NCBI GenBank assembly: GCA_015178975.1
Contig: WHVD01000034.1
Span: 124,001 to 188,000, forward strand
From: Hysterangium stoloniferum
Lineage: Eukaryota > Basidiomycota > Agaricomycetes > Hysterangiales > Hysterangiaceae
Length of the DNA stretch: 64,000 bases
Direction: 5' to 3'
Each line of letters starts with the position of its first letter. Positions within the stretch are counted from its first letter, which is position 1. Of the stretch, positions 10,909 through 23,093 are shown one piece after another. The notes beneath the pieces are model-generated. The model was not told where the DNA came from. It ran no database searches and was given only the letters and a program-made list of their open reading frames with translations. The position numbers and the translations under genes were made by a program.

Positions 10909-13068
10909 CTCCCCTTCCTCAATCAGGACAACTATCCATTCTACAAAAAAAAGGTTGAAGACAATTGGGTTGACGTTTTGTCTTAAATCCTCTTTGCTCT
11001 CTTAGTTTTCGGGTAATGGATGGTGGAATCCACCGATTGGGGGGGTTACGCCTTCGCCCGAAGTGAACTGGACCGCCATGTGATTTGGTACAACTACTGT
11101 GTCGTATATTTTGGTGAGGAAGCAACCGATCATCTGAGGGGTGTGCGTGATATAAGAATAAAGGCAAAAAGAAAAAGAAGCTAACATTGCAACCAGCGTC
11201 CCGTATTCGATCCCAGTCCCCAACTGATCACATGATTATGCATGCATTCTTGAGAAATCGGCCGATGGTGGGAGTATGCCTGCGCCCGATGCAAGCTGAG
11301 CCACCGTTCCGTCTCCTCCCCTCTCCCCTCCACCGCTCCTAGGCTCTTATAACTGTTCTATTGCCGCTTCTCGCGCTGCTCTACTCGTGTACCTTCCAGT
11401 GCACCTCTCGCCGCTTCTTCCGCCATTTGCAGAGGGACATCGGCCAAATTTACAGATGCAGTAACTGTGGCGTGCCTTTTTTTGACAGAATCGTGACCAA
11501 ACCCTGATTGTTCCTTGTCTTCAAGCGTGGCCTGTTTCTGAATGACCTCTTTTTGACTTCCTGGGAACATTATCTTATCTCCCCTGACACGAGCAGCTGG
11601 ATCTCAGCTATTACACGCTGACAAATGATTCGGGACCATACTATGCACGAAAGCGACCGAATGTCATTCGCCGCATAGCTCAAACGTGCCTTGCATTTTG
11701 GGTGTGGACACCCAACAAGTATATCTGACATTGTGACTTACACACTGTGGCTGGCAGCAAGTTTCGACGCCGTTTTAGCGAATACTCTATCTGCCTGATC
11801 CTGTCTCGCTGTCAGAATGAAAATACGATGATGGGTGTGCGGGGTCAGGTGGTTTTGGATGAAGATACTTATGTGAATATGCAACATATTTTGTGCGAAA
11901 TTTCACATGACGAAAATGACTCCATAGAATATTTTGAATCAAAGGTATGGATGGGGTTTGAACTTGCGAAATATCAACCTCTCGGGACATTCCAGCATGC
12001 CATACTGACAATCTACCCGTAAAACAGACCTGGCCTGATGGCGGTGTTGTTGATCAATCAACTATAGCTCTAACAGGTACAACATAGCGAGCATGAGGAC
12101 AAGGTACCATTATTTATATATTAATGTCCTGGGACAGGTCGATCCCATGAAAAATATAGGGCTGCGCTCTGTCGCGATTGGTGTAAGTGAGGGGGCGGAC
12201 CATTTCATAGTTTGTTTAACTTACAGCAAGGTCCATTTTGATTCCTCTTAGAATTTCGTGATGGCGGCAGAAATCGGTAACTTTGGCGCCACTAGCCATG
12301 ACTGGTAGTATATATATCCCACGAGTGCTGCGATTTTTTCCAGAAACATGGCATCGACGATCATTGTCTACTTCCCTCTTCCTGATTTCATTATGTATTT
12401 TTAGGGGTGTACCGACATGGGGCAAGAAATAGATATTCCTGACTCTTTGAGTTATTGAACATATTTGATGAGGTTTGACGTCGAGCCTGAAAGCCACAAT
12501 GAGCCCGGCTCACAATATTGAAGCCTTGCCGAGTTGAACAGGGCTCATCAACGGCCGAACCTAGAACAAAGTCATTGTACCTTCGGATGCAGGTACTATG
12601 CTTCAACGGCATCACTTCTTTCTGTCGTGAAGACTTCGGAAGTGTAGCCCACACCTTCATACCCTTCTTTCGTTCCTAAATCATGGAAAATGAGCTGCTC
12701 TCAAGATTTACACAAGCTTTCCCGTTTTTCAAGGTCGAAGAAGATAGAGCTCCTTTAATTAAGACCTATAAGATGTAAAATCAGCCGCATCATGTCATAC
12801 GGCACGTGTTAGCCCCAAATCATCTGTATCAGGAGGCTGGCTAGCTAGGGGAGGAGACTCACAGTGCGTGGAAAAGGTCCAATGATGCTTCTCTTGTACG
12901 CCATGACTAACTTCCGACAATCCCTCTGTCAGTAACCCGCATAGGTAAATCTGTCACCCCCTTCGATCCAGACCGTGCGGTGCCTCGCTTTGTTCTCACT
13001 TCGCGCCGTTCCCTCTCGTTTTCCGAGTCTGCGAGATAGCATGCTTACCTAGCGGATCCGAAGTTTCC
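10909..13068. other. Intergenic stretch, nothing firm
   Basis: Several 60-90 codon frames occur on both strands (for example 11223-11002 and 11570-11358 minus, 11747-12022 plus). None has a domain, a signal I trust, or supporting splice sites. Confidence 0.45.
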
Positions 13069-13075
13069 TATAAAA
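13069..13075 (+). promoter_or_regulatory. TATA box of the secreted-protein gene
   Basis: TATAAAA lies 69 bases upstream of the ATG at 13138, with a C/T-rich tract between. The spacing suits a fungal RNA polymerase II core promoter of a strongly or conditionally expressed gene. Confidence 0.55.
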
Positions 13076-13137
13076 CCGGTATGTTGTCCTCGTAGAGTGA
13101 CCAAGAGAAAATTTCCCTTCGTCAACGAGTCTTTACT

Positions 13138-13855
13138 ATGCCTTCGTTCACTAAGCTATTCACCCTTGCCGCTTGTGTTGCTGTTGCGTTTGCAGGTAAG
13201 TGACTTCATATTCTTTTGTCTATGCTGGCGTTAAGGGAGACCTTTTTTTCCCTCGAAGCCCACTGCCCTAGTTCTAAACTTGTTCACCAGAGCACCATTC
13301 CTACCCCCGATGGTAAAGCCGTCAAAGTAGCCCACTTCGCATGCCCAGCAAAGAAGCTCACCAGTCGTGATGCTATGCTCAAGAGGACCATCATTGACGA
13401 AAGGGGCTCGATTTGTGAGATATTCATGTTTTTTTTTCAAAGTGGGGCCATCTTGTTTAACTCACGTTGTATGTATCCTTCTTTAGGCGACAACTCTTGC
13501 AGCAACGCAAGTGGAGGCCTACCGCCAGTGAGCGCTGACTGCAATATGATCAAGTCGGCAGTCCAGATCCAACAAGCCAACCTCCCTCCAAGCTTCACCG
13601 TCGACGCTTTCGGGGCAGTCAGCCTTACTTTCCAAACTTGCACGATGACCTTCCAGAGTCTCACGACTGACGGTGTTACGTTCAGTTACATGGATTTGGT
13701 ACGAGTTTTTCTAGATTTTAAGGTACTGCTTGTAAACCACTTTATTTCAGGTCCTCGACGCCAACCAAGCTGGTGCAGGTTGCTTCCCACCTGTCCAACC
13801 CTTCTATTCGGCCGGTGTGTGCACCGGATTCGATGGCTTCTTCACAGCGACGTGA
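13138..13855 (+). CDS. Small secreted protein, function unknown
   Basis: The model is 13138-13195, 13259-13414, 13487-13698 and 13751-13855, 531 nt in frame (176 aa). The first exon encodes MPSFTKLFTLAACVAVAFA, a classic signal peptide with cleavage expected near residue 19. The mature part contains eight Cys (for example HCPSS, FACPAKK, ICDNSCS, SADCNM, FQTCTM, GAGCFPP, GVCTGF), enough for disulfide bonds, and no recognised catalytic motif. The frame through intron 2 is only rescued by splicing, which supports the model. Secretion to the wall or medium is expected. A role as an effector or wall protein is possible, but nothing in the sequence shows it. Confidence 0.75.
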
Positions 13856-14915
13856 TTATATTTTCTCGTTATACTATCAGTTACGTTACTGAGAACCATT
13901 AATTTCACCAGGGCTGGCCACTCTTAATCTGGAACTTGTGTCTCCTCTTGGTCACGCAATGGGCCATTGGACTCTGGGTATTGGCTATTTTATTTAAACA
14001 AACTCTGTTTGTACGGTTGACAATGATCTATAATTTGCCAAAAACTAATATTTATATTGGCATGTGGTGTATCCATTTGAATACCAATCCATATTATGTT
14101 TTAACTTCGTTAGAAGGAATAGCTGCAAGCTAGCGTGAAACAACTCAATGACGGACCCATGAGGCCTCCCACTCGGAAGTGTTGGACTTCAGGAAAGATG
14201 TTTATATATTAGAACAGACCTGGCAGAGACTGGAGAGCGTTCGGGTAAGGTCTGGCAACTTTATGGGGACTAAGCACAAATACCCTGCTCACAGTTCAAG
14301 AAATGAACTAATGAGGGTTTAATGAATAAGCAGTGGGAGCAGTGGAGCCTCCTCTGATTTCTCACCTAGGCCTCTGGGCCACACGCTGCTTGAGTTGTCT
14401 GTGTTTGAATCCTACATATGCCAAAGGAAAATCCAGAGGAGAGCAGGCCGCCCGTCCGCCAATCAAGAAAACCAGTACACTTTCTAATTCTCTATCCAAA
14501 AAAAACATGTATTTTTTTTAATGGTGCGGATAGTAAAGCATCTGTTGATCTTGTAGCCGCTGCCGGAAGAGACGTATATTTATGACGTCGATTACATAAC
14601 TTATACGCACAGAGATAGTTCATATTATCACAGTGAACTCAAGTTTATGTCAGGGAATCGCAAAATGGTGTAAATACTTCCTGTAATGCATGTCAACAAT
14701 AATAATTAGTTTAAACTATCCAACAGCTGGGAAGGGTGGTTCAGCAACATAATTTCATAATCCCTATGAATACATAGAATGATAGCTCAGGTTGCCGAGC
14801 GTGACAACAGGTAGTGACTTCAGCGTGACAAGACTGGCGGGGATTGAATATTGGTCGAGTTGGGTTGAGTGGGCGCTTGAGCCACGTACACACGACTACA
14901 CGAGTACGAGCCGCT
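13856..14915. other. Intergenic stretch upstream of SEC31
   Basis: AT-rich, with poly-A and poly-T runs near 14498-14520. No gene or recognised repeat; short frames only. Confidence 0.5.
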
Positions 14916-17900
14916 ATGAAGCTCAAAGAAATCTACAGGACAGCAACCTTTGCGTGGTCACCTTCACTAGCTGTTCCATTAATTGCTACCGGTACTGTCG
15001 CGGGGGCTTTAGATGAATCATTTAGCAATGACAGCCATCTCGAAATTTGGAGCCCAGACTTCCTGGACAAAAACGAGTATGCTATGGGCGGGGATGCAGC
15101 ACAACCAGGGCCTACAGCGTCCGTTACGACATCTTCAAAGCAAGTATCATGTCGCTATGCGGAATAAATAATTTCTTAACAATGGGGCATAGGTTTAATC
15201 GTTTGGCATGGGGATACGTTGATGGAGGTAGGCCTCGCGGGATACTAGCCGCAGGTATGGAAAATGGTGAATTGGGGCTTTGGGACCCCTACAAAATCCT
15301 TCAGAAAGCTGAGTATGTGCTGCTGTTATTATTATCTCGAATAGCCCGTTGACCACTTCACAGAGATACCGAGTCTCTCGTTATGCAGAAGTCAGTCCAC
15401 TCGGGTCCAGTCCGCGGCTTAGACTTTAATCCCATGCAAACAAATTTATTATCGACGGGCGCTACTAATGGCGAGGTGGGGTAACTCTCTCAACCACTGT
15501 AATTTTCTCAACCTTGGACAGATATTCATTTGGGACTTGAATGATACCAGCAAACCTTACTCGCCTGGTGCTCGCAGTGTTAAACTGGAAGAAATTACGG
15601 CTATTTCATGGAATAATCAAGTTGCACATATTGTGGCGACAGCAAGCAACACGGGTTATACTGTTGTTTGGGATCTTCGAGCCAAGCGCGAAATTGTAGC
15701 TCTGGCGTACAGTGGTGGTGCTTCAACTGGAGGCGGTTCGATACATGGTGGCGCCATGGCCATGGGCGGAAGAAGAGGAATGAGTGATATCAGCTGGTCC
15801 CCAGATAATGTTGGTTAATGCAACTTTGCATTTAAATCACCTTTATTTATTTATCCATAGGCTACAAGGCTCGTCACAGCTTCCGAGGATGATAACTCAC
15901 CTATTGTAATGAGCTGGGATCTTCGGAACGCCCGTGCTCCCGAAAAGGTAAACTCATTCTTATCTCAGACATACGAGGTCCTTTCTCACATACTCGCAGA
16001 TTTTAACAGGTCACGAAAAAGGAGTTCTATCTCTTTCATGGTGCAAACAAGACCCAGACCTCCTTCTCTCCTGCGGTAAAGACAATCGTGTTCTTTGCTG
16101 GAATCCTCAAAGCAGCGAAATCATTGCCGAGCTTCCGCCTGCTAACAACTGGGCCTTCCAAGTCCAATGGTGTCCACGCAATCCGGATCTTCTTGCCACG
16201 GCCTTCTTCGATGGAACCGTCGGTATTCACTCGCTTCAATCGACTCAGGATCCCTCCGCAACAGCTGCTGTTTCTGAACAGACAGGCGCAGACATCTTTG
16301 ATACACACAACTTTGGCCAGTCATCACAAGCGACACTCTCTCTATCACAACCGCCAAAATGGCTGCGACGCCCCGCCTCATGTTCATTTGGTTATGGTGG
16401 CCGTCTTGTCACCGTTGGCAACCTTCCGACTGTACAGGGACGACATCAAAGCGGCTTTGTCCACCTTCATACCGAGATTACTGAAGAGGCCGTTGTCGAA
16501 CGTGCGGAGAAACTTTTGGAAGCAGTCGATAAGCAAACGCTCGGTGAATTTGCTGAAGAGAAGACCAAAGAGACTGCAAACAAGGACGAGGAGTCTGAGA
16601 GCTGGAAGGCCCTGCTTAGCCTGTTCCGGTCGAACTCTCGTGAAGAATTGATTACCTTATTCGGTTTCTCCAAGGAAGGAATTGCGTCACAAGTTGCTGA
16701 GGCTGTTAAAAAGGTCAAAGAGGCTCTTATTGAGAAACAAGACGACTTGGAGGACTCTCTTGGTACTCCCCATGAGCCTATGGTATCCTTCGTCGAGCCA
16801 GAGAAAGAACCGTCTCGAGATGGCGATGGCGCAGACAGCCCCGACGCTCCTCAAAGTACAGGTCCCCTTGCCTCAGAAGCGACTCCGTCCGAGTTCAGCC
16901 TGAGTGCTACATCCGATGGCACTAAAGGTGCGGATATCGAGTCAACGACTACAGAGCACAGCTTGTTCGCAGATGAACCCATCAATGGCACCCTGCAGAC
17001 GGAAGCGGCTGCCGACTTTTTCAGCTCAATGGGTACTATTCGTGGCCCTATCCCTGGCCACGTTCTTGTTCCCCACACCAACTATGGACACGATTCGTCG
17101 GTAGCGGCTACTGTTGGCTCCGGTCCTCCATCCGTGGCTTCGGAAACACTTAAGAATAATGAGTTCGCTATCTATCCGAAGGACACGTCGGAAGTAGACA
17201 GACTTCTGACGAAGGCACTTGTTTTGGGTGACTTCGAGTCCGCCGTGTCGCTTTGCATTGCCTCGGATCGATTTGCAGATGCCATTTTGCTTGCGGTTAA
17301 AGGCGGTGACGGATTACTACAAAAAACTCAAAAGGCATACTTCGAGCGCCAGACTACCACACTCCCGTATCTCCGCCTTTTCCAATCCATCGTCACGGAC
17401 GATCTCGAGGATATCGTTCAGAACGCCGATTTGCGTGAATGGAAGGAGATCTTCGTCGTCGTTTGCACCTTTGCCAAAAAGGAGGCGTTCTCTAGTCTTG
17501 TGGAGCAGCTTGGACAGCGTCTTGAGTTCCAAGGCAATGTGACCAAAGCATCTACTGTGGATGATGCCGAGAGCAGAGCGCGGGAGTTCAGGAAACACGC
17601 GACACTTTGCTATTTGGCGGCTACTAAGCTCGAGAAGGTCATTAATATCTGGGTGGATGAGATGCGTGAGGAAGAAGAGGCGCTTCAGCAGAATGTTGAC
17701 GACTTGCCGGCCGATGCGTCAAGATATACCGTTCATGCGCAGGCTTTGCAGACGTTCATTGAGAAGGTTACTGTTTTCCGCGGTGCTACAGGCTATGTGG
17801 ATGGCGACTTGAAGCAGGCCTCTGGTGAAGCCAAGACTTACAAGTTGGCAGCGCTCTATGATCGTTACTACGAGTATGCAGACCTATTGGCGTCCCAAGG

Positions 17901-19814
17901 TCTTGTCGACCAAGCCGTGAAGTACTTGGACCATACACCCGCGGATTATAAGGGCGCTCAGGGAATGGATACCGACTTTGATGTTGCTAGGGAGAGATTG
18001 TTGTTGGCTGCCGGCGCCAATACTACACCTAAAGTGTCCGCTGCCCCCCCCTTTGACAGCTCCTGCGGCACCTGTCACTTCATACGCGCAACCTTCGTAT
18101 ACTCAGTCCGCCTACAGCAATGGTCCTTATAACGTAACGCAGCCTGCTCTCCAGCAGCAGCCAATTCAAGCGTCAGCGTATGGGCCGTATAACCCACCCA
18201 CCAATACCAGTGTTGCGGCAACCTCGACAAATCCATACGCGCCTCCACCTTCCGTTGGACCGTCAACCCAGCCATATCAGCCAGCTGCTCCACCATCAAC
18301 GTATTCTTCGACGAACAACGCCTACTCAGGGCCTGGTGCATACAACCGTCCCGACGTGCCTGGCATGGCTCCACCTCCACCTCCTGCCAGTATGAAGCGG
18401 CCTCCACCTCAAGCTCCTCCTCCTCCCAAGCGTGACAATGGTGGATGGAATGACCCCCCAGCGTTGACGGCGGGGCGCAATACGCCGAGTCAAGCCCATG
18501 TGCCCCATAAGCCCGGCCCCTTGACTGCGCCCTTCGCGAATGCACCTACAATGCCGGCTGCACCCTCTAGTCCTTACGTACAAGGTCCTCCAACGCCGGG
18601 TCTGCCTCCGCCTCCCCGTGGGGGAGCGTCTACCCCTTTGCGTTCTGTAGGTCTTCCGCCGCGCGGTCCGAGCTCTCAGCAACATCCTCCTCCGGGTCCT
18701 CATGGCTCATTCCCTCCTGGTCAGATCGGACATCAACAGCCTCCTGGTCCACCAGGTCAAATCGGACATCAACCGCCTCCTGGCCAGTACCCTCCTCCAG
18801 GTGGCGTTATCTCTCCTCCACAAGGACCACCTAGACCTGGATCGGTCGGCGCCGGCCAATTCGCACAACACCCACCTTCTGGACATCTCGTATCCCCTCC
18901 GCATGGCGGACCTCCTCGACCGACGACCGGTGGCCCTCAGTTTGCGAACCCCCCAAATCTCGGAATGCAAGCACGAGCTACACCGCCACCTCAGAACCTT
19001 GGACAGTATGCACGGGCTACGCCGCCTCTTCCCCAGCAGCAAGGTGGTGGTAGACCTGGTTATGGTCCTGGATCTGGTCATGGAGCTCCCGGTCCTGTAC
19101 CTGTACAGGGGCCTCCGCCTCCTGGACCGTATGGACCTCCTCCGGGTGCTCAGCAACCTGGTCAACCGCACCCTGGAGGACCGCCACCTGGACCTCATCC
19201 TCATCAAGGTGCTCCTTTGATGAGGCCACCTCCAAATGCGGGACCGGCGCCACCTGCGGCCTCACAACCGCCGGCACCTCCTAAAGCTCCTGCACCCACA
19301 TCGAAATATCGTACGTGACTTGGAGCTTTTTTTGTTGAACAAAGCACTTATTCGGATCTTGTTGACTTATAGCACCTGGTGACCGTAGCCATATTCCGGA
19401 TTCTTCAAAGCCCACTTATGAATTGTTATCGGATGAATTGAAGCGTATGAGGCAGCAAACGCCGGTATGTAGCATGTACGATTTACTTCGCTTAATGCTC
19501 ATTATCTTTTTAGCCTCAGCAAAAACGCATGGTTGACGACACGGAACGCCGATTGAACGCTCTCTTTGATGCTCTTAACTGTGGAACGCTGTCCAAGCCC
19601 GTCCTCGAGCAACTACAAACGTTGACAAGCGGTAAGTCCTGTCCATAGTGCACTGCGTCTAGTTTCCTAACGCAAAACGTCATTACCAGTTATGGCAACT
19701 CGGGATCGTGATCAGGCTATGGCTCTGCATGTCGACTTGCTGACGCGAGGTTCCGTTTCGGATGATATCGGTCTCTGGATGGCTGGGGTGAAGCAGTTAA
19801 TTATCCGGTTATAG
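14916..19814 (+). CDS. SEC31: Sec31, outer-coat subunit of COPII vesicles
   Basis: Sec31 forms the outer COPII cage with Sec13 and stimulates Sar1 GTP hydrolysis through Sec23 at ER exit sites. Exons are 14916-15139, 15193-15312, 15364-15475, 15522-15809, 15861-15947, 16000-19310, 19373-19464, 19514-19631 and 19690-19814. The N-terminal WD40 propeller fills about residues 1-400 ([61 protein letters not shown]). An alpha-helical middle follows, then a long Pro/Gly/Gln-rich linker (about 960-1370) and the C-terminal helical domain ending [14 protein letters not shown]. Exons total 4477 nt, one more than a multiple of three. The surplus base is in the C8 run at 18044-18051, after which the frame shifts; seven C would give 1491 aa. 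Intron 1 begins GCAAGT (GC-AG type). Confidence 0.95.
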
Positions 19815-20199
19815 TTCTTTTCGCTTCCAGTCCAGAAATACCTTTGAAAATAGGCCTAGTAAATTAAACACGGCGTCGTTACTATAGTTTTGACAATTCC
19901 AGATTTGTCTTTATCCGCCTTTTTTTCACGAGTTACGAGAGAGCTAGTATGGGCGGGGCAGGGGGGTTGTCGGAACCTTCAGTATGTAGATAAAAGATTA
20001 TCATTTTTTCCGGTGAAATATGTCGCCAGAATTCCTCTCGGCGCAAGTATGTAATCCATTCGAATGTCAGCATTTCAATCTGTTGTAGTGTTTAACTCAA
20101 ATTTCGCAGAGCCTAGAAAGCAAATCGGAGTGAAGGAAATAGGCATAAAAACATCTTTGATCACACTGTATATTCTACAGACCATAAAAAACAAAAATA
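19815..20199. other. Tail-to-tail gap between SEC31 and GPN2
   Basis: 3' UTR-like AT-rich sequence of about 385 bp shared by two convergent genes. No other feature. Confidence 0.5.
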
Positions 20200-21460
20200 T
20201 CATTTTCGTTCTCGAATCTTCGTGCCCCCTAGGCCTTGCTTTTTATTCGCCTCTTTTTGAACGGCCTCCCCCTCCTTTCTCCATTGCGTTTTCTCATAAG
20301 CATCATACTCTTCTCGAGCATCTATCCATCGCTCTTGTATATCTCTCACATCAGCTGCTGGACCCCTAATCTGCCCCGCGGCACTAGAAAATAACGAGTA
20401 TGTGTTCGGTCTTTCTGACGGCGGCGAGTTTGTAGGATTGAAGACGCCGTCCGGCACTGGCGTGTCAGTAGGGGGGACGTACACATAGCCATTTGCCCGG
20501 TCGATGACGCGGGTGAGGTGTAGCATCGAGTTCTTATCCTGCGAAAATGTCGATATAAGGAAAATGCGCGCGGACAAACAAAATACGATCGAAGGGGAAA
20601 AAAAAAACTCTGCAAACCTCGACGGCTAGCGTTTCGAATCCGACCAGAGAGTAGTCTTCGATTAGGGAGCAAATGGCGATGTTGAGGGCTGCGTATTTTG
20701 GGGAATGTGCGTTTAGCAGGTTCTCCAGGTAGGATAGATCTTGAACTTCGGTATAGAAATCCAAATTGAAATCTAAGGTGTGTGTGGGGGGGATTGGTCT
20801 GAGAGGCGTAGTGGCTGTCTCTTGATATGTGAAACTGACCTAATTGACCATATTGCCCTAACAAGTCAATCTTCGATAATACATTGATATGCGGCAGTTC
20901 TAATTGCAGCATGGTCCGAAGGGAAAGTAAAAGAGCAGACACATAGTTGGCTGCATCAGTCACGGTATGAGCATCACACAGATGAACAGCTGCCAACTGA
21001 TCTACGATGAGCACAATAAGGAACCCGCCGTACGGACAAGGATGCGCGAAAATCGAGATCCACGCACTCGAAAGCCGGACTTGGCCAGGCGGTCCACGAT
21101 CCGCCTCACACTGACATGGTTCGTCCAGAGCTCGACCTGCCCGGGAAAATCGAACACGACGTAGGCGTCTTTGCCCAGCTTTTCCAGTTCGGCCGCGAGC
21201 CAGTCGTAGTTTGCCTCGAGGTACTCCATGCAGTACAGCATGGCACCGTTCGGGCCGAGATGGTGCGTCTCCACGACTTGTTGGAGCGTTATGAGCGACG
21301 AGATGGAGATGGGACAGGGGTACGGAATGTCGTCATTAGCTGGGTCCAGGTTGACGACTGAGATAGGTCGCTTAAGCGCGGTAAGCAGTTGGTATTTTCC
21401 ATGCGCATACGTTGACTTTCCACACCCAGGGGGCCCAATTACTACTTCGCCAAAGGGCAT
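20200..21460 (-). CDS. GPN2: GPN-loop GTPase 2
   Basis: GPN2 is a cytoplasmic GTPase needed with its paralogues for assembly and nuclear import of RNA polymerases. Minus-strand exons are 21460-21068, 20996-20840, 20772-20618 and 20538-20200, 1044 nt in frame (347 aa), a normal length for the family. The P-loop GPPGCGKST is at residues 9-17 and NLDPAND follows. The diagnostic GPN triad is at 69-71 (HLGPNGAMLYCMEYLE). DFPGQVE is at 104-110 and the guanine-specificity motif SKID at 172-175. The Lys/Arg/Gln-rich C-terminus ends GGTKIRERK. The start ATG sits right before the beta strand leading into the P-loop, as in the family. Confidence 0.95.
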
Positions 21461-22266
21461 GGCTGTTTCAGGTTGAGTTTTGTGTGCGCACGGTCACACG
21501 GAAGTCACTTCATTACCGTAAGAGATGGTTGGCGCTTGATTGCTCACTTAGTCACTCGATCATAGCTTCCATATTATCGTGGTATTATACGGGTAACGAA
21601 AGTCACACACACGCTACATTAAAACGAGGTGGCAATAAAAGTGTCACGAAAAGAGATGTTTGATACATAAGAGTCCTCGAGTCAGTTCCATATTAAGGAT
21701 CAAAGACCGAGATAGGAGGAATCTAAGATTGATACGGCAAATATATTAGTTAGATAAAAACAGGAATCGGTTCATATCATAAACAGATTAATAATGGAAT
21801 TATCATGTGTTGGAGTTGCGTTATGGCGTTATAGCGGTATATTAGCGGGATGGATAGCTGCTGCCGGGCCGATATGTTGAAGAGTAGGTTCTGTGTCTGG
21901 GGGGCATAGGAGGATAATCGCTGAGGCATATGGTTGAGTAAATAGCTCACTGAGTCACAGGAGTGAAAATTACCCAGGTGCCATGGGGTAGACAGGGTCC
22001 CTAAAGCCATCACCACCGTCAATATAATTTTCTAAAACAGCATGCGCAATAAGTACAACCTCTGATCGGATCCCGGTGGCGGACGCGCTGGCCAATGCGT
22101 CCTAAGCGGCGGAATATGGTGGGGTTGTGGCGGCTTGGGAAGTGGACTAGCGTTATTATTATATCAGCAGAGGGGAATGCGCGCAACGCATAATGGTGAT
22201 GATGATCTCACTTTGGAGGAAACTCCCACCGAGATGGAGGTTGGGGCGGGCGGGGACCGGCGTGGC
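21461..22266. other. Intergenic stretch
   Basis: Promoter side of GPN2 and 3' flank of the next minus-strand gene. Frames here are low quality; the frame at 22135-22371 plus is the complement of the next gene's Pro/Arg-rich end. Confidence 0.5.
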
Positions 22267-23093
22267 TTACGGATTGGGGCGGGCGGGGGCGGCGTACGTC
22301 TGGGTTTGAGGTGGGGGGCGAGACGAGCGACGCGGCTCTTTCGGGAATGTTGCGTTCGCGGGTGGCGGTGACAGGTCAGATGATGGTGTTTTGCGCTCTT
22401 GCGCAGGCTTCATTGCGGTATTTGCTCCGGAAATGTAGTAGCCACCCTGTTTCAGGAGCTTGACCGGTCTGGGAGGGGAATTGCTTTCAGGTGTTTTCGA
22501 AATGCCTTGTTCATAATCTCGGTTGTTGCGCGATTTCTTAAATGTGGACGACGTACTAGAAGATTGTGTAGATGACTGTCAATTACCTGTCAGATTTTTT
22601 TTTGTCTATATTTGTACTAGAAAGTGATACCTCAGATGAATTGGTTAATCCTAGGTATATATTGTGTTAGTTGCGATAAAAACTAAGTATAGGGATCCGT
22701 ACCAGCTTGTTCCCTTCTCCAAAGCCTCGCTTGAGACTGTATCGGCCCATTTAAAAAAGTGTAAAAAATGAATTCGTGAATAAGTTTGAATACAATTTAC
22801 CTCAAAGGTTGTCCACGTCGCCAACAGCATCTTATACCCAATCCCATAAATGCCACGATGGCTCGTGTGAGGGTACTGGGCAAGATCTGCTTCCGTTTCA
22901 GCCTTGATTCTGCGTAAAGTCAGACACTCAGCGCAAGGGATCCACCGACATTATGAGTGGCGTACGCGGCAATCCTGTCCAACGCCCAGTCTACGAGCTC
23001 TTGACTAGTCTCTCCATTTTTCAGCCTGTCAGAAAGTTTTTTCGGCAAGGTGAGGAGATTGGTCTTGAAAGCATCTTCGTTTTCAATGGACAT
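22267..23093 (-). CDS. Five-exon gene, function unknown
   Basis: The minus-strand model is 23093-22950, 22902-22801, 22736-22703, 22650-22631 and 22575-22267, 609 nt in frame (202 aa). The N-terminal half reads as a compact helical domain (LPKKLSDRLKNGETSQELV, then HRGIYGIGYKMLLATWTTFE and SQARLWRREQA). The C-terminal half is Ser/Pro/Thr-rich and looks disordered (SSSTSSTFKKS, RPVKLLKQGGYYISGA). A perfect branch site (GCAACTAACAC) precedes the 20-nt fourth exon. The donor of intron 1 (GTCGGT) is weak, but the alternatives break the frame. I do not recognise the family. Confidence 0.55.

Noticed and set aside
11002..11223. 73-aa minus frame with a hydrophobic N-terminal segment
   Set aside because: No conserved motif, no promoter or splice support, and overlapping frames of equal quality.
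11747..12022. A frame with VVLDEDTYV resembling the Ess2/DGCR14 splicing-factor motif
   Set aside because: Only about nine residues match, and the conserved residues that should follow are absent. No further exons of that gene were found nearby.
18075..19277. Long minus-strand and alternate-frame open frames over the Pro-rich end of SEC31
   Set aside because: They are shadows of the low-complexity Pro/Gly/Gln coding sequence; the SEC31 frame continues through with correct splice sites.
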